DNA of 64,000 bases from Marinobacter bohaiensis (GTDB taxonomy: Bacteria > Pseudomonadota > Gammaproteobacteria > Pseudomonadales > Oleiphilaceae), in assembly GCF_003258515.1 (NCBI RefSeq), contig NZ_QGEH01000001.1, positions 2,294,001-2,358,000 on the forward strand, given 5' to 3'. The position numbers and the translations under genes were made by a program. Shown here piece by piece: positions 53,944 to 64,000 of the stretch (the first letter of the stretch is position 1; the number at the start of each line of letters is the position of its first letter). The notes below the pieces were generated by a model. It worked only from the letters and a program-made list of their open reading frames with translations. It ran no database searches and was not told where the DNA came from.

Positions 53944-55113
53944 ATGAAAAGCCAATACACCTCTCTCAACTTTGGACTCGGTGAAACCGCCGACATGCTA
54001 CGCGACCAGGTGAACCAGTTCGCCGCCGACCGCATCGCGCCCCGCGCCGCCGACGTGGACCGCGACAACCTGTTCCCCAGCGACCTGTGGCCGGAGCTGG
54101 GCGAGATGGGCCTGCTGGGCCTGACCGTCGACGAAAGCTACGGCGGCAGCGGCATGGGTTACCTGGCCCACGTCATCGCCATGGAGGAGATCAGCCGCGC
54201 CTCCGCCAGCATCGGCCTGAGTTACGGCGCCCACTCCAACCTGTGCGTCAACCAGATCCACCGCAACGGCAACGATGCCCAGAAAGAAAAATACCTGCCC
54301 AAGCTGGTCAGCGGCGAGCACGTCGGCGCCCTGGCCATGAGCGAGCCCAACGCCGGTTCCGACGTGGTCAGCATGAAGCTGCGCGCTGACAAGAAAGGCG
54401 ACCGCTACGTCCTCAACGGCAACAAGATGTGGATCACCAACGGCCCCGACGCCGACACCTACGTGATCTACGCCAAGACCGACACCAGCAAGGGCGCCCA
54501 CGGCATCACCGCTTTCATTGTCGAGCGCGACTGGAAAGGGTTCTCCCGCGGCCAAAAGCTCGACAAGCTGGGTATGCGTGGCTCCAACACCTGTGAACTG
54601 ATCTTCGAGGACGTCGAAGTGCCCGAGGAAAACATCCTGGGCCAGGAAAACGGCGGCGTGCGCGTGCTGATGTCCGGTCTCGACTACGAGCGCGTGGTGC
54701 TGTCCGGCGGCCCGGTCGGCATCATGCAGGCCTGCCTCGACGCGGTGGTGCCCTACGTGCACGAACGCAAACAGTTCGACCAGCCCATCGGCGAGTTCCA
54801 GCTGATCCAGGGCAAACTGGCGGACATGTACACCGAGCTGGCCGCCAGCCGCGCCTATCTCTATGCCGTCGCCCAGGCCTGCGACCGGGGTGAAACCACC
54901 CGCAAGGACGCCGCCGGCGTGATTCTCTACACCTCCGAACGGGCCACGAAAATGGCGCTGGAAGCGATCCAGATCCTGGGTGGCAACGGCTACATCAACG
55001 AGTTCCCCACCGGCCGTCTGCTACGCGACGCCAAGCTCTACGAAATCGGCGCCGGTACCCAGGAAATCCGCCGCATGCTGATCGGCCGCGAACTGTTCAA
55101 CGAATCACGGTAA
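53944..55113 (+). CDS. liuA: Isovaleryl-CoA dehydrogenase
   Basis: A 389-residue acyl-CoA dehydrogenase (FAD) oxidising isovaleryl-CoA to 3-methylcrotonyl-CoA and passing electrons to ETF. Family marks: [44 protein letters not shown], and the isovaleryl-type catalytic segment [20 protein letters not shown] with the active-site glutamate. The ATG at 53944 gives the usual N-terminus ([14 protein letters not shown]); a GTG at 53923 is in frame. liuB follows at once. Confidence 0.92.
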   Translation: MKSQYTSLNFGLGETADMLRDQVNQFAADRIAPRAADVDRDNLFPSDLWPELGEMGLLGLTVDESYGGSGMGYLAHVIAMEEISRASASIGLSYGAHSNLCVNQIHRNGNDAQKEKYLPKLVSGEHVGALAMSEPNAGSDVVSMKLRADKKGDRYVLNGNKMWITNGPDADTYVIYAKTDTSKGAHGITAFIVERDWKGFSRGQKLDKLGMRGSNTCELIFEDVEVPEENILGQENGGVRVLMSGLDYERVVLSGGPVGIMQACLDAVVPYVHERKQFDQPIGEFQLIQGKLADMYTELAASRAYLYAVAQACDRGETTRKDAAGVILYTSERATKMALEAIQILGGNGYINEFPTGRLLRDAKLYEIGAGTQEIRRMLIGRELFNESR

Positions 55114-55120
55114 GGTTCCC

Positions 55121-56728
55121 ATGGCTATTCTTCATTCCCAGATCCAGACCGAATCGCCAGAGTTCACCGAGCGCCACGGCGCCATGACGGCCCTGTGCGC
55201 CGAGCGGCGCGAGCGCCATGACGTGATCGCCCGCGGAGGTGGCGAACAGGCCCAGAAGCGCCACATCGACCGCGGCAAGCTGCTGCCCCGGGAACGCATC
55301 CACCGCCTGCTGGATCCCGGTTCCCCGTTCCTGGAGATTGGCGCCTTCGCCGCGGACGACGTTTACGGTGAAGACGTGCCCGCCGCCGGCGTGATCGCCG
55401 GCATCGGCCAGGTTCACGGCATCGAGTGCATGATCGTCGCCAACGACTCCACGGTGAAAGGCGGCACCTACTACCCGCTGACCGTAAAGAAACACATCCG
55501 CGCCCAGACCATCGCCGAGGAAAACCACCTGCCCTGCATCTACCTGGTGGATTCCGGCGGCGCCAACCTGCCGCGTCAGGACGAGGTCTTTCCGGACCAG
55601 GAAGACTTCGGCCATATCTTCTACCGTCAGGCCAACATGTCCGCCAAGGGCATCGCCCAGATCGCCGTGGTGATGGGGCTGTGCACCGCCGGCGGCGCCT
55701 ATGTGCCGGCCATGGCGGACGAATCCATCATGGTGCGCGAGCAAAGCTCCATCTTCCTGGCCGGCCCGCCGCTGGTGAAAGCCGCCACGGGCGAGACCGT
55801 CAGCGCGGAGGAACTCGGGGGCGCCGACGTGCACACCGGCATCTCCGGCGTCGCCGACCACTTCGCCAATACCGAAGCCGAGGCCCTGGAGCGGGCGCGG
55901 CAGTGCATCGCCAACCTCAACTATCGGCGTCCGGAGACGGTTCGCCGGACCGAACCGCGCGACCCGCTCTACCCGAGCGAAGAGCTGTACGGCGTGGTGC
56001 CCAGCGACCTGAAGACACCCTACGACGTGCATGAGGTCATCGCACGCCTCGTCGACGGCTCGGAGTTCGATGAATTCAAGGCGCGTTATGGATCGACCCT
56101 GGTGTGTGGTTTTGCCCACCTCTACGGCATGCCGGTGGGCATCATCGCCAACAACGGCATCCTGTTTTCCGAATCCGCCCAGAAAGGCGCCCACTTCGTG
56201 GAATTGTGCTGCCAGCGCGGCATTCCGCTGATCTTCCTGCAGAACATCACCGGCTTCATGGTGGGCAAGCAGGCGGAACACGACGGCATCGCCAAGCACG
56301 GCGCCAAGCTCGTCACCGCCGTGGCCTGCGCCCGGGTGCCCAAGCTGACGGTCATCATCGGCGGCAGTTTCGGCGCCGGCAACTACGGCATGTGCGGTCG
56401 CGCCTACAAGCCCCGATTCCTGTGGATGTGGCCCAACGCCCGCATCGCGGTGATGGGCGGCGAACAGGCTGCCGGCGTGCTTGCCGACGTCAAGCGGGCC
56501 GGCAAGGAACGCCGGGGCGAACGCTGGAGCGACGACGAGGAACGGGCCTTCAAGCAGCCCATCGTCGACCAGTTCGAACGCCAGTCCAGCCCCTACTACG
56601 CCAGCGCCCGACTGTGGGACGACGGCGTGATCGACCCGGCGGACACCCGCCGCGTCCTCGGCCTGAGCCTGTCGGCCGCTCTTAACGCACCGCCGGAAGA
56701 CACCCGTTTCGGCCTGTTCCGGATGTAA
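55121..56728 (+). CDS. liuB: 3-methylcrotonyl-CoA carboxylase, beta (carboxyltransferase) subunit
   Basis: A 535-residue biotin-dependent carboxyltransferase. It has [33 protein letters not shown]-like [16 protein letters not shown], and the C-terminal [18 protein letters not shown] with [21 protein letters not shown]. It moves carboxylate from biotin (on LiuD) to 3-methylcrotonyl-CoA, giving 3-methylglutaconyl-CoA. It starts seven bases after liuA. Confidence 0.93.
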   Translation: MAILHSQIQTESPEFTERHGAMTALCAERRERHDVIARGGGEQAQKRHIDRGKLLPRERIHRLLDPGSPFLEIGAFAADDVYGEDVPAAGVIAGIGQVHGIECMIVANDSTVKGGTYYPLTVKKHIRAQTIAEENHLPCIYLVDSGGANLPRQDEVFPDQEDFGHIFYRQANMSAKGIAQIAVVMGLCTAGGAYVPAMADESIMVREQSSIFLAGPPLVKAATGETVSAEELGGADVHTGISGVADHFANTEAEALERARQCIANLNYRRPETVRRTEPRDPLYPSEELYGVVPSDLKTPYDVHEVIARLVDGSEFDEFKARYGSTLVCGFAHLYGMPVGIIANNGILFSESAQKGAHFVELCCQRGIPLIFLQNITGFMVGKQAEHDGIAKHGAKLVTAVACARVPKLTVIIGGSFGAGNYGMCGRAYKPRFLWMWPNARIAVMGGEQAAGVLADVKRAGKERRGERWSDDEERAFKQPIVDQFERQSSPYYASARLWDDGVIDPADTRRVLGLSLSAALNAPPEDTRFGLFRM

Positions 56729-56816
56729 CCCGATGACCAGAGACGAGATGGACAGTCAGGGAATGGAGAGCCTGGGAACAAAAGGCCAGGAAACGAAAAG
56801 CCAGGAGATTTCCCCC

Positions 56817-57620
56817 ATGAGCGAACCGATGGTACGCACCGAGACCGACGCCCGCGGCGTCACCCGCATCACCCTGGACCGACCGGACAAACGCAACGCC
56901 TTCGATAGCGACGTGATGGCGGCCCTCGCCGACGCCCTGGAACAAGCCGGCCGCGACGCCCGCTGCCGTGTCGTGATCCTTCAGGGCAGCGGCAAGCACT
57001 TTTCTGCCGGCGCCGATCTGGGCTACATGAAACAGACCGCCGCCCTGAGCCATGATGACAACGTGGCCGACGCCATGGCTCTCGCTGGCCTGATGCAGAC
57101 CCTCGACCGCCTGCACAAGCCCACGATTGCCCGGGTCCAGGGGGCGGCATTTGGCGGCGCACTGGGCCTGATCTGCGCCTGTGACATCGCCATCGCCGGC
57201 GATAATGCCCGTTTCTGCCTCAGCGAGGCCCGCCTGGGCCTGGCACCGGCGGCCATCGCCCCCTATGTGGTGCGAGCCATGGGGCCGCGACAGGCCCGGC
57301 GCTATTTTCTGACCACCGAGGAGATCGCCGCCGAACGCGCCGCCGAGCTGGGCGTGGTGCACGAGGTGGTGCCACTGGAAGACCTGGACGAGACCGTCGA
57401 GCAGATAGCCGCCGGCCTGCTCAACAACGGCCCGGTTGCATTGGACGCCTGCAAGCGCCTGGTGGCGCGGACCCAGGAGGACGGCCCCGACGCCGCCCTG
57501 ATCCGCTACACCGCCGAACTGATTGCCGGCCTGCGCACCGGCGACGAAGGTCAGGAAGGTTTGCAGGCTTTCCTGGACAAACGTCCGCCCACCTGGATCC
57601 GGGAGGCGTCCCATGACTGA
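56817..57620 (+). CDS. liuC: 3-methylglutaconyl-CoA hydratase
   Basis: A 267-residue crotonase-fold enzyme hydrating 3-methylglutaconyl-CoA to HMG-CoA. Seen: ITLDRPDKRNAFDSDVMAAL, the oxyanion segment SGKHFSAGADLGYM, and GAAFGGALGLICACDIAIA with the family's Gly pair. The ATG at 56817 has AGGAG nine bases upstream. A frame open to 56733 covers a repetitive, GA-rich leader that is unlike protein. Its end overlaps liuD by eight bases. Confidence 0.9.
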   Translation: MSEPMVRTETDARGVTRITLDRPDKRNAFDSDVMAALADALEQAGRDARCRVVILQGSGKHFSAGADLGYMKQTAALSHDDNVADAMALAGLMQTLDRLHKPTIARVQGAAFGGALGLICACDIAIAGDNARFCLSEARLGLAPAAIAPYVVRAMGPRQARRYFLTTEEIAAERAAELGVVHEVVPLEDLDETVEQIAAGLLNNGPVALDACKRLVARTQEDGPDAALIRYTAELIAGLRTGDEGQEGLQAFLDKRPPTWIREASHD

Positions 57621-59613
57621 GCAACCCATCCGTACTTTGCTGATCGCCAACCGTGGCGAGATCGCCCTGCGCATCATGCGCACCGCCCAGGCGATGGGCA
57701 TCCGCTGCGTGGCGGTGTATTCCGACGCCGACCGCAATGCGCCCTTTGTACGCCAGGCCGATACCGCCGTTGCCATCGGCCCCGCGGCGGCCACCGAGAG
57801 CTACCTGAAAGTGGATCGCATCATGCAGGCGGCCCGGGACGAAGGCGCCGACGCGATCCATCCCGGCTACGGCTTCCTGTCCGAGAACACCCAACTGGCC
57901 GAACAGTGCGAGGCCCACGGGATCCATTTTATTGGTCCGCCGGCCTCCGCCATCGCCGCCATGGGCTCGAAAAGCGCCGCCAAGGCCCTCATTGCGGATG
58001 CCGGCGTGCCGCTGGTCCCGGGCTATCACGGCGACGACCAGTCCAGCGACCGCTTCCGCCAGGCTGCCGAGACCACCGGTTTTCCGCTGTTGATCAAGGC
58101 CAGCGCCGGGGGCGGTGGCAAGGGCATGCGCGTGGTGAGCGGGTATGATGAGCTGGACGAGGCCATCGAAGCGGCCAAGCGCGAGGCGCAGTCCAGTTTC
58201 GGCGACCCGCACCTGCTGATGGAGCGCTACCTGGAGAACCCGCGCCATGTGGAGGTCCAGGTGCTGTTCGATCGCCACGGCAAGGGACTGTACCTGTTTG
58301 ATCGCGACTGCTCGGTGCAGCGCCGGCACCAGAAAATCATCGAGGAAGCTCCCGCACCGGGCATCCCGTCCGCCGTGCGCCAGGCGATGGGCGAAGCGGC
58401 GGTCCGCTGCGGACAGGCCATCGACTACGTGGGCGCCGGCACGGTCGAGTTCCTGTACGAACCGGGCGGCTATTTCTATTTCATGGAAATGAACACCCGC
58501 CTGCAGGTTGAGCACCCGGTGACCGAGATGATCGCCGGCCTGGATCTGGTGGAATGGCAGCTCCGGGTCGCCACCGGCGAGCCCCTGCCCTGGGCCCAGG
58601 ACGAACTGCGCTGTCACGGTCATGCGCTGGAAGCGCGGGTCTACGCCGAGGATCCGGCCAACGGCTTCCTGCCCATGACCGGCCGTCTGCTGCACCTGCG
58701 CGAGCCGGCTCACCTGCCCCACGTGCGCGTGGATTCCGGCGTGGCCGAAGGGCTGGACATCACGCCCTGGTACGACCCCATGCTGGCCAAGGTGATCGCC
58801 TGGGGCGAGGATCGGGACAGCGCCCGCCGCCGCCTGATCGATGCGCTTGAACACTACGAAGTCCTGGGCGTCACCCTGAACACCGATTTTGTAGCCCGCG
58901 TCTTGCGCCACCGGGACTTTGCCGCGGCCGAGCTGACCACACACTTCATCGACGTCCACGAGTCCGAACTGCAGGCTCCCGACTTCAGCCTGGATGAGCA
59001 ACTGGCCCTGAGCTGGCTCGCCTGGCAACAGGCCCAGCAGCGGCCGGATCGCGGTGATCCCTGGGACGCCCGTGACAGCTTCCGATTGGGCGGTCCGCGC
59101 CAGCAACCCTGTGAACTGCGGATTGGCGAACAGGACGCCACGCTGCGCTACACCGTGGATGGCGCCGATCGGGCGCGGATCGACCTGCCCGAGCGCAACG
59201 CCCCGATTCGATTGCAGTGGCGTGCGCGCAACGGCGACCCGGCGCTGGACGCTACCCTGAATGGTCGCACCGTGCGCCTCGCCTGGGCCAGCCACGGCGA
59301 GAAACTGGGGGTCTTCGCCGGCAGCGCCGACTGGACGGCCCTGGTCAATCACCCCGAAGAGCAGGCGGATCAGGCCGCCGACAGCGGCCACCTGACGGCT
59401 CCCATGCACGGGCGTATCATCGCGGTGAACTGCGCCGCCGGAGATCAGGTCGAAGCAGGACAGACCCTGCTGGTCATGGAGGCCATGAAAATGGAACACA
59501 GTCTCAAGGCTCCGTGCGCCGGCCGCATCCAGACGGTAGAAGGCGCCGAGGGCGACAGCGTGGCCGCCGGGCAGCTGTTGATCCAGTTCGACGCCGGGGA
59601 GGACGCCGCATGA
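57613..59613 (+). CDS. liuD: 3-methylcrotonyl-CoA carboxylase, alpha (biotin carboxylase/BCCP) subunit
   Basis: A 666-residue biotin enzyme. The biotin carboxylase domain has LLIANRGEIALRIMRTA, the ATP loop ASAGGGGKGMRVV, and LQVEHPVTEMIAGLDLVEWQ. The C-terminal biotinyl domain has biotin Lys626 in VMEAMKMEHSL. It carboxylates its own biotin with ATP and bicarbonate and works with LiuB. It overlaps liuC by eight bases and liuE by four (ATGA), so expression is coupled. Confidence 0.93.
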   Translation: MTEQPIRTLLIANRGEIALRIMRTAQAMGIRCVAVYSDADRNAPFVRQADTAVAIGPAAATESYLKVDRIMQAARDEGADAIHPGYGFLSENTQLAEQCEAHGIHFIGPPASAIAAMGSKSAAKALIADAGVPLVPGYHGDDQSSDRFRQAAETTGFPLLIKASAGGGGKGMRVVSGYDELDEAIEAAKREAQSSFGDPHLLMERYLENPRHVEVQVLFDRHGKGLYLFDRDCSVQRRHQKIIEEAPAPGIPSAVRQAMGEAAVRCGQAIDYVGAGTVEFLYEPGGYFYFMEMNTRLQVEHPVTEMIAGLDLVEWQLRVATGEPLPWAQDELRCHGHALEARVYAEDPANGFLPMTGRLLHLREPAHLPHVRVDSGVAEGLDITPWYDPMLAKVIAWGEDRDSARRRLIDALEHYEVLGVTLNTDFVARVLRHRDFAAAELTTHFIDVHESELQAPDFSLDEQLALSWLAWQQAQQRPDRGDPWDARDSFRLGGPRQQPCELRIGEQDATLRYTVDGADRARIDLPERNAPIRLQWRARNGDPALDATLNGRTVRLAWASHGEKLGVFAGSADWTALVNHPEEQADQAADSGHLTAPMHGRIIAVNCAAGDQVEAGQTLLVMEAMKMEHSLKAPCAGRIQTVEGAEGDSVAAGQLLIQFDAGEDAA

Positions 59614-60545
59614 ACGCCGATAGCACACACCGCGACAAGGTCACGCTTGTGGAAGTGGGCCTGCGCGACGGGCTCCAGAACGAAGCCATACCTGTCTCGG
59701 CGGAGGACCGCTCGCGCTGGTTCAACGGCCTGGCGGATGCGGGCCTGCGCCGTATCGAGGCGGGCAGCTTCGTCTCGCCCAAGTGGGTGCCGCAGATGGC
59801 CAACACCGAGCAGGTGATGGCGGGCATCCAGCGGCGGGACGAGGTTTCAGCCGAGGTTTTGGTGCCCAACAGCCAGGGTCTGGAAAGCGCCCTGGCCTGC
59901 AATGCGGATGTGATCGCGGTATTCACCGCCGCCTCGGAGAGCTTCAACCGCAAGAACATCAATTGTTCCATCGCCGAGAGTATCGCCCGCTTCCAGCCGG
60001 TGGTCGCCGGAGCCCACGATGCCGGCAAGCGGGTGCGAGCCTACGTATCCTGCGTGGTGGGCTGCCCCTACGAGGGGCCGATCGCTCCGGCCCAGGTCGC
60101 CGACGTGGTGACGCAGCTGCTGGAGCTGGGTGCCGACGAGGTCTCCCTGGGCGACACCATTGGCGTGGCCCGCCCGCGGGAGATCCACGCCCTGCTGGAC
60201 GCTGTCTTGCCGCTGGTCGAGACCGACCGCCTGGCGCTGCACTGCCATGACACCCGCGGCCAGGCCCTCGCCAACATCTACGCCGCCCTGGAGCGCGGCA
60301 TCCGCACCTTCGACAGTGCCGTCGCCGGTCTCGGCGGCTGCCCCTACGCCCGGGGCGCCACCGGCAATGTCGCCACCGAGGATGTGCTTTACTTGCTGCA
60401 GGGCGAGGGATTCGAGACCGGCGTGGACCTGCAGGCGGTGGCGCGTATCGGCGAAACCATCTGCCGGACGCTGGACCGCCCCAATCCCTCCCGGGTGGGC
60501 CGGGCCCTGGCCGCCGCCCGCGATGATTCGGCCGATCCACAATAG
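59610..60545 (+). CDS. liuE: Hydroxymethylglutaryl-CoA lyase
   Basis: A 311-residue TIM-barrel lyase splitting HMG-CoA to acetyl-CoA and acetoacetate. Motifs: EVGLRDGLQNEAIPV (divalent metal and catalytic arginine region), GSFVSPKWVPQMANTEQV, LHCHDTRGQALANIYAAL and the cysteine loop GGCPYARGATGNVATED. The start overlaps the liuD stop. It provides the acetoacetate used by the next enzyme. Confidence 0.94.
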   Translation: MNADSTHRDKVTLVEVGLRDGLQNEAIPVSAEDRSRWFNGLADAGLRRIEAGSFVSPKWVPQMANTEQVMAGIQRRDEVSAEVLVPNSQGLESALACNADVIAVFTAASESFNRKNINCSIAESIARFQPVVAGAHDAGKRVRAYVSCVVGCPYEGPIAPAQVADVVTQLLELGADEVSLGDTIGVARPREIHALLDAVLPLVETDRLALHCHDTRGQALANIYAALERGIRTFDSAVAGLGGCPYARGATGNVATEDVLYLLQGEGFETGVDLQAVARIGETICRTLDRPNPSRVGRALAAARDDSADPQ

Positions 60546-60587
60546 ACACAGAACAAGACGACGCACCACAGTGAAAGGACGTAACGC

Positions 60588-62561
<1,974 letters not shown>

Positions 62562-62608
62562 GACTCAGGGTCGCCCCGTCGCCGCGCGGGCGGCCGCCAG
62601 GGATTGCC

Positions 62609-64000
62609 ATGACCCGAACCTCCGGATTCACCGAGAAAGAACTCGCCGATCTGTCTGAAAGCCCCCTGCTTGCCCTGCTCGATCACATCTGTGAGGGCAG
62701 CCTGATTGTCGACGACCATGCCCACGTGCTGTGGATCAGCGACAAGTACCGGGACATCCTGGGCCTGGAACGGGATCTGCCCGTGCGCGGCACGTCTGTG
62801 GAAGAATTGATTCCCAACAGCATGATGCGTCAGGTGGTCCGCGACGGACAGCCGATACTGCTGGATCTTTTGCGTGTTCGCACCACCTGGATGGTGGTGA
62901 CCCGCATCCCTATCCGCGACCAGTCGGAGCGCGTGATCGGCGGCATCGGCTTCGTGTTCTACAAGGACATGGATTACCTCAAGGCCTTCGTCGAGAAATA
63001 CGGCCGGCTGCGGGGCGTACCGAGCACGGCCGAGCGTCAGCTCGCCAGCCTGCGTGATACCAAGTACACGTTTGCCGACTTCCTGGGCCAGAGCGAACCC
63101 GTAGAACAGCTGCTGCAACGCGCCCGACGCGCCTCGGAGCTGGACACCACGGTCCTGCTGCTGGGCGAGACCGGCACGGGCAAAGAGGTGCTGGCCCACG
63201 CCATCCACCACGCCTCGGTACGCGCCGAGCGGCCGTTTGTCGGCATCAACATGGCCGCGGTGCCCGATAACCTGATGGAAGCCGAGTTCTTCGGCGTTGC
63301 GCCGGGCGCCTACACCGGCGCCGACCGCAAGGGGCGCAAGGGCAAGCTGCAACTGGCGGACAAGGGAACGCTGTTCCTGGACGAGGTGGGCGACCTGCCG
63401 CCCAACCTGCAGAGCAAGCTGCTGCGCGTGTTGCAGGAGCAGGAATTCGAGGCGCTGGGATCGAACGAGGTCATCCGCGTGGACGTGCGCATCATCGCCG
63501 CCACCAGTAAGGACCTGAAAGCCATGGTGGATGCCGGTGACTTCCGTGCCGACCTCTATTACCGGCTCAATGTGCTGCCGATCGTGGTCCCACCACTGCG
63601 CGAGCGCATCGATGACATCGAACTGCTGGCCAACAGCATGATCGAACACATCGCCCGGGGGTTGGGCATGTCCCGCAAGTGGCTCAGCGAGAGCGCGCTG
63701 GCCTACCTGCAGGATCACGGTTGGCCCGGCAACGTCCGGGAGTTGCGCAACACCCTGGAGCGCACCTTCATCTTCGCCAAGGGCACCACCCTCGACGCCG
63801 AGGACTTCCTGCCGCCGTCACCAGAGCGTGAGCCCGAGCGTCAGCGCCCGGACCAGCGCATCGAACCCCTGCACGAAACCGTGGCCCGCGCCGAACGGGA
63901 ATCCATCCTCAAGGCACTCGAAGCCGCTGACAACAACCGCTCCCAGGCAGCGCGCCTGCTTGGCATCTCGCGCGCCAACCTTTACGAAAAAATGGCCCGG
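62609..64000 (+). CDS. PAS-domain sigma-54-dependent activator (3' end outside window)
   Basis: An open frame of 464 codons without a stop before the window end. An N-terminal PAS domain (IVDDHAHVLWISDKYRDILG) precedes an AAA+ domain: Walker A LLLGETGTGKEVL, the sigma-54 contact loop as GAYTGAD (usually GAFTGA), Walker B GTLFLDEVGDLP and HGWPGNVRELRNTLER. A Fis-type helix-turn-helix follows (NNRSQAARLLGISRANLYEKM). The gene is almost complete. Next to acetoacetyl-CoA synthetase it resembles HbcR-like activators of 3-hydroxybutyrate/acetoacetate use in Pseudomonas, an inference from place and domain order. Confidence 0.85.
   Translation, partial: MTRTSGFTEKELADLSESPLLALLDHICEGSLIVDDHAHVLWISDKYRDILGLERDLPVRGTSVEELIPNSMMRQVVRDGQPILLDLLRVRTTWMVVTRIPIRDQSERVIGGIGFVFYKDMDYLKAFVEKYGRLRGVPSTAERQLASLRDTKYTFADFLGQSEPVEQLLQRARRASELDTTVLLLGETGTGKEVLAHAIHHASVRAERPFVGINMAAVPDNLMEAEFFGVAPGAYTGADRKGRKGKLQLADKGTLFLDEVGDLPPNLQSKLLRVLQEQEFEALGSNEVIRVDVRIIAATSKDLKAMVDAGDFRADLYYRLNVLPIVVPPLRERIDDIELLANSMIEHIARGLGMSRKWLSESALAYLQDHGWPGNVRELRNTLERTFIFAKGTTLDAEDFLPPSPEREPERQRPDQRIEPLHETVARAERESILKALEAADNNRSQAARLLGISRANLYEKMAR

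Noticed and set aside
56733-56816. A longer LiuC starting at 56733
   Set aside because: The extra 28 residues come from a GA-rich, repetitive leader (CCAGGA repeats) with no family match; the ATG at 56817 has AGGAG and gives the usual length.
57421-59628. A 735-codon open frame on the minus strand across liuD
   Set aside because: Shadow of liuD; no start signal, no domain, and the plus-strand enzyme motifs are complete.

Overview
The window is a stretch of high-GC chromosomal DNA from a gammaproteobacterium. The gene set fits a marine heterotroph of the Marinobacter/Oceanospirillales-Pseudomonadales type: a glutamylated-polyamine pathway, a LiuR-controlled leucine operon, a general secretion cluster, a TonB receptor with its own sensor kinase, and several LysR and LuxR regulators. 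The taxonomic label is inference from gene content and order; no rRNA or tRNA gene is present to anchor it. Coding density is high, mostly in short operons with 1-8 bp overlaps.

Region 1 (1-5.9 kb) holds the start of an exported protein, a LysR regulator divergent from a two-gene flavoenzyme operon (Baeyer-Villiger-type monooxygenase plus a cysteine-rich cholesterol-oxidase-like GMC enzyme), a 58-residue protein and an orphan minimal tyrosine recombinase.

Region 2 (5.9-19.7 kb) is a polyamine/GABA catabolic island: a LysR regulator, gabD, gabT, a PuuB-like oxidase, an NhaC-family transporter, a GMP-synthase-type glutamine amidotransferase, a PuuA-like ligase, an SpuC-like aminotransferase, a LuxR-type regulator and a PuuC-like dehydrogenase. 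Together they can take putrescine through gamma-glutamyl intermediates to GABA and succinate. A TATACCC-N4-GGGTATA palindrome, perfect upstream of the puuB-like gene and degenerate upstream of three other units, is a candidate regulon operator.

Region 3 (19.8-28.1 kb) has a stand-alone fabH, then araFGH, a secreted aldose 1-epimerase, a GbpR-type LysR regulator and an Gfo/Idh/MocA sugar 1-dehydrogenase. This is the front end of a non-phosphorylative arabinose/galactose oxidation route, without the later enzymes.

Region 4 (28.2-34.4 kb) carries housekeeping or poorly known genes: a kinase-fold protein, an M23 endopeptidase, a YdcH/DUF465 protein, a CtaG-SCO pair for oxidase copper delivery, an LLM flavoprotein and a degenerate J-domain membrane protein. 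Region 5 (34.4-42.0 kb) has a TonB-dependent receptor, an ABC-type substrate-binding protein and a hybrid histidine kinase behind three 13-bp tandem repeats, then gor and a GNAT gene. Region 6 (42.1-51.6 kb) is a type II secretion cluster (gspE-F-G-H-I-J-K-L-M on minus; a short gspC plus a LapG-like protease on plus) with no gspD or gspN.

Region 7 (51.6-64 kb) is a leucine/isovalerate operon: liuR, an acyl-CoA synthetase, liuA, B, C, D, E, acetoacetyl-CoA synthetase, and the start of a PAS/sigma-54 activator. Two ACGTTAACGT palindromes, upstream of liuR and liuA, fit LiuR autoregulation and control of the operon. Acetoacetate made by LiuE is activated by the adjacent synthetase.
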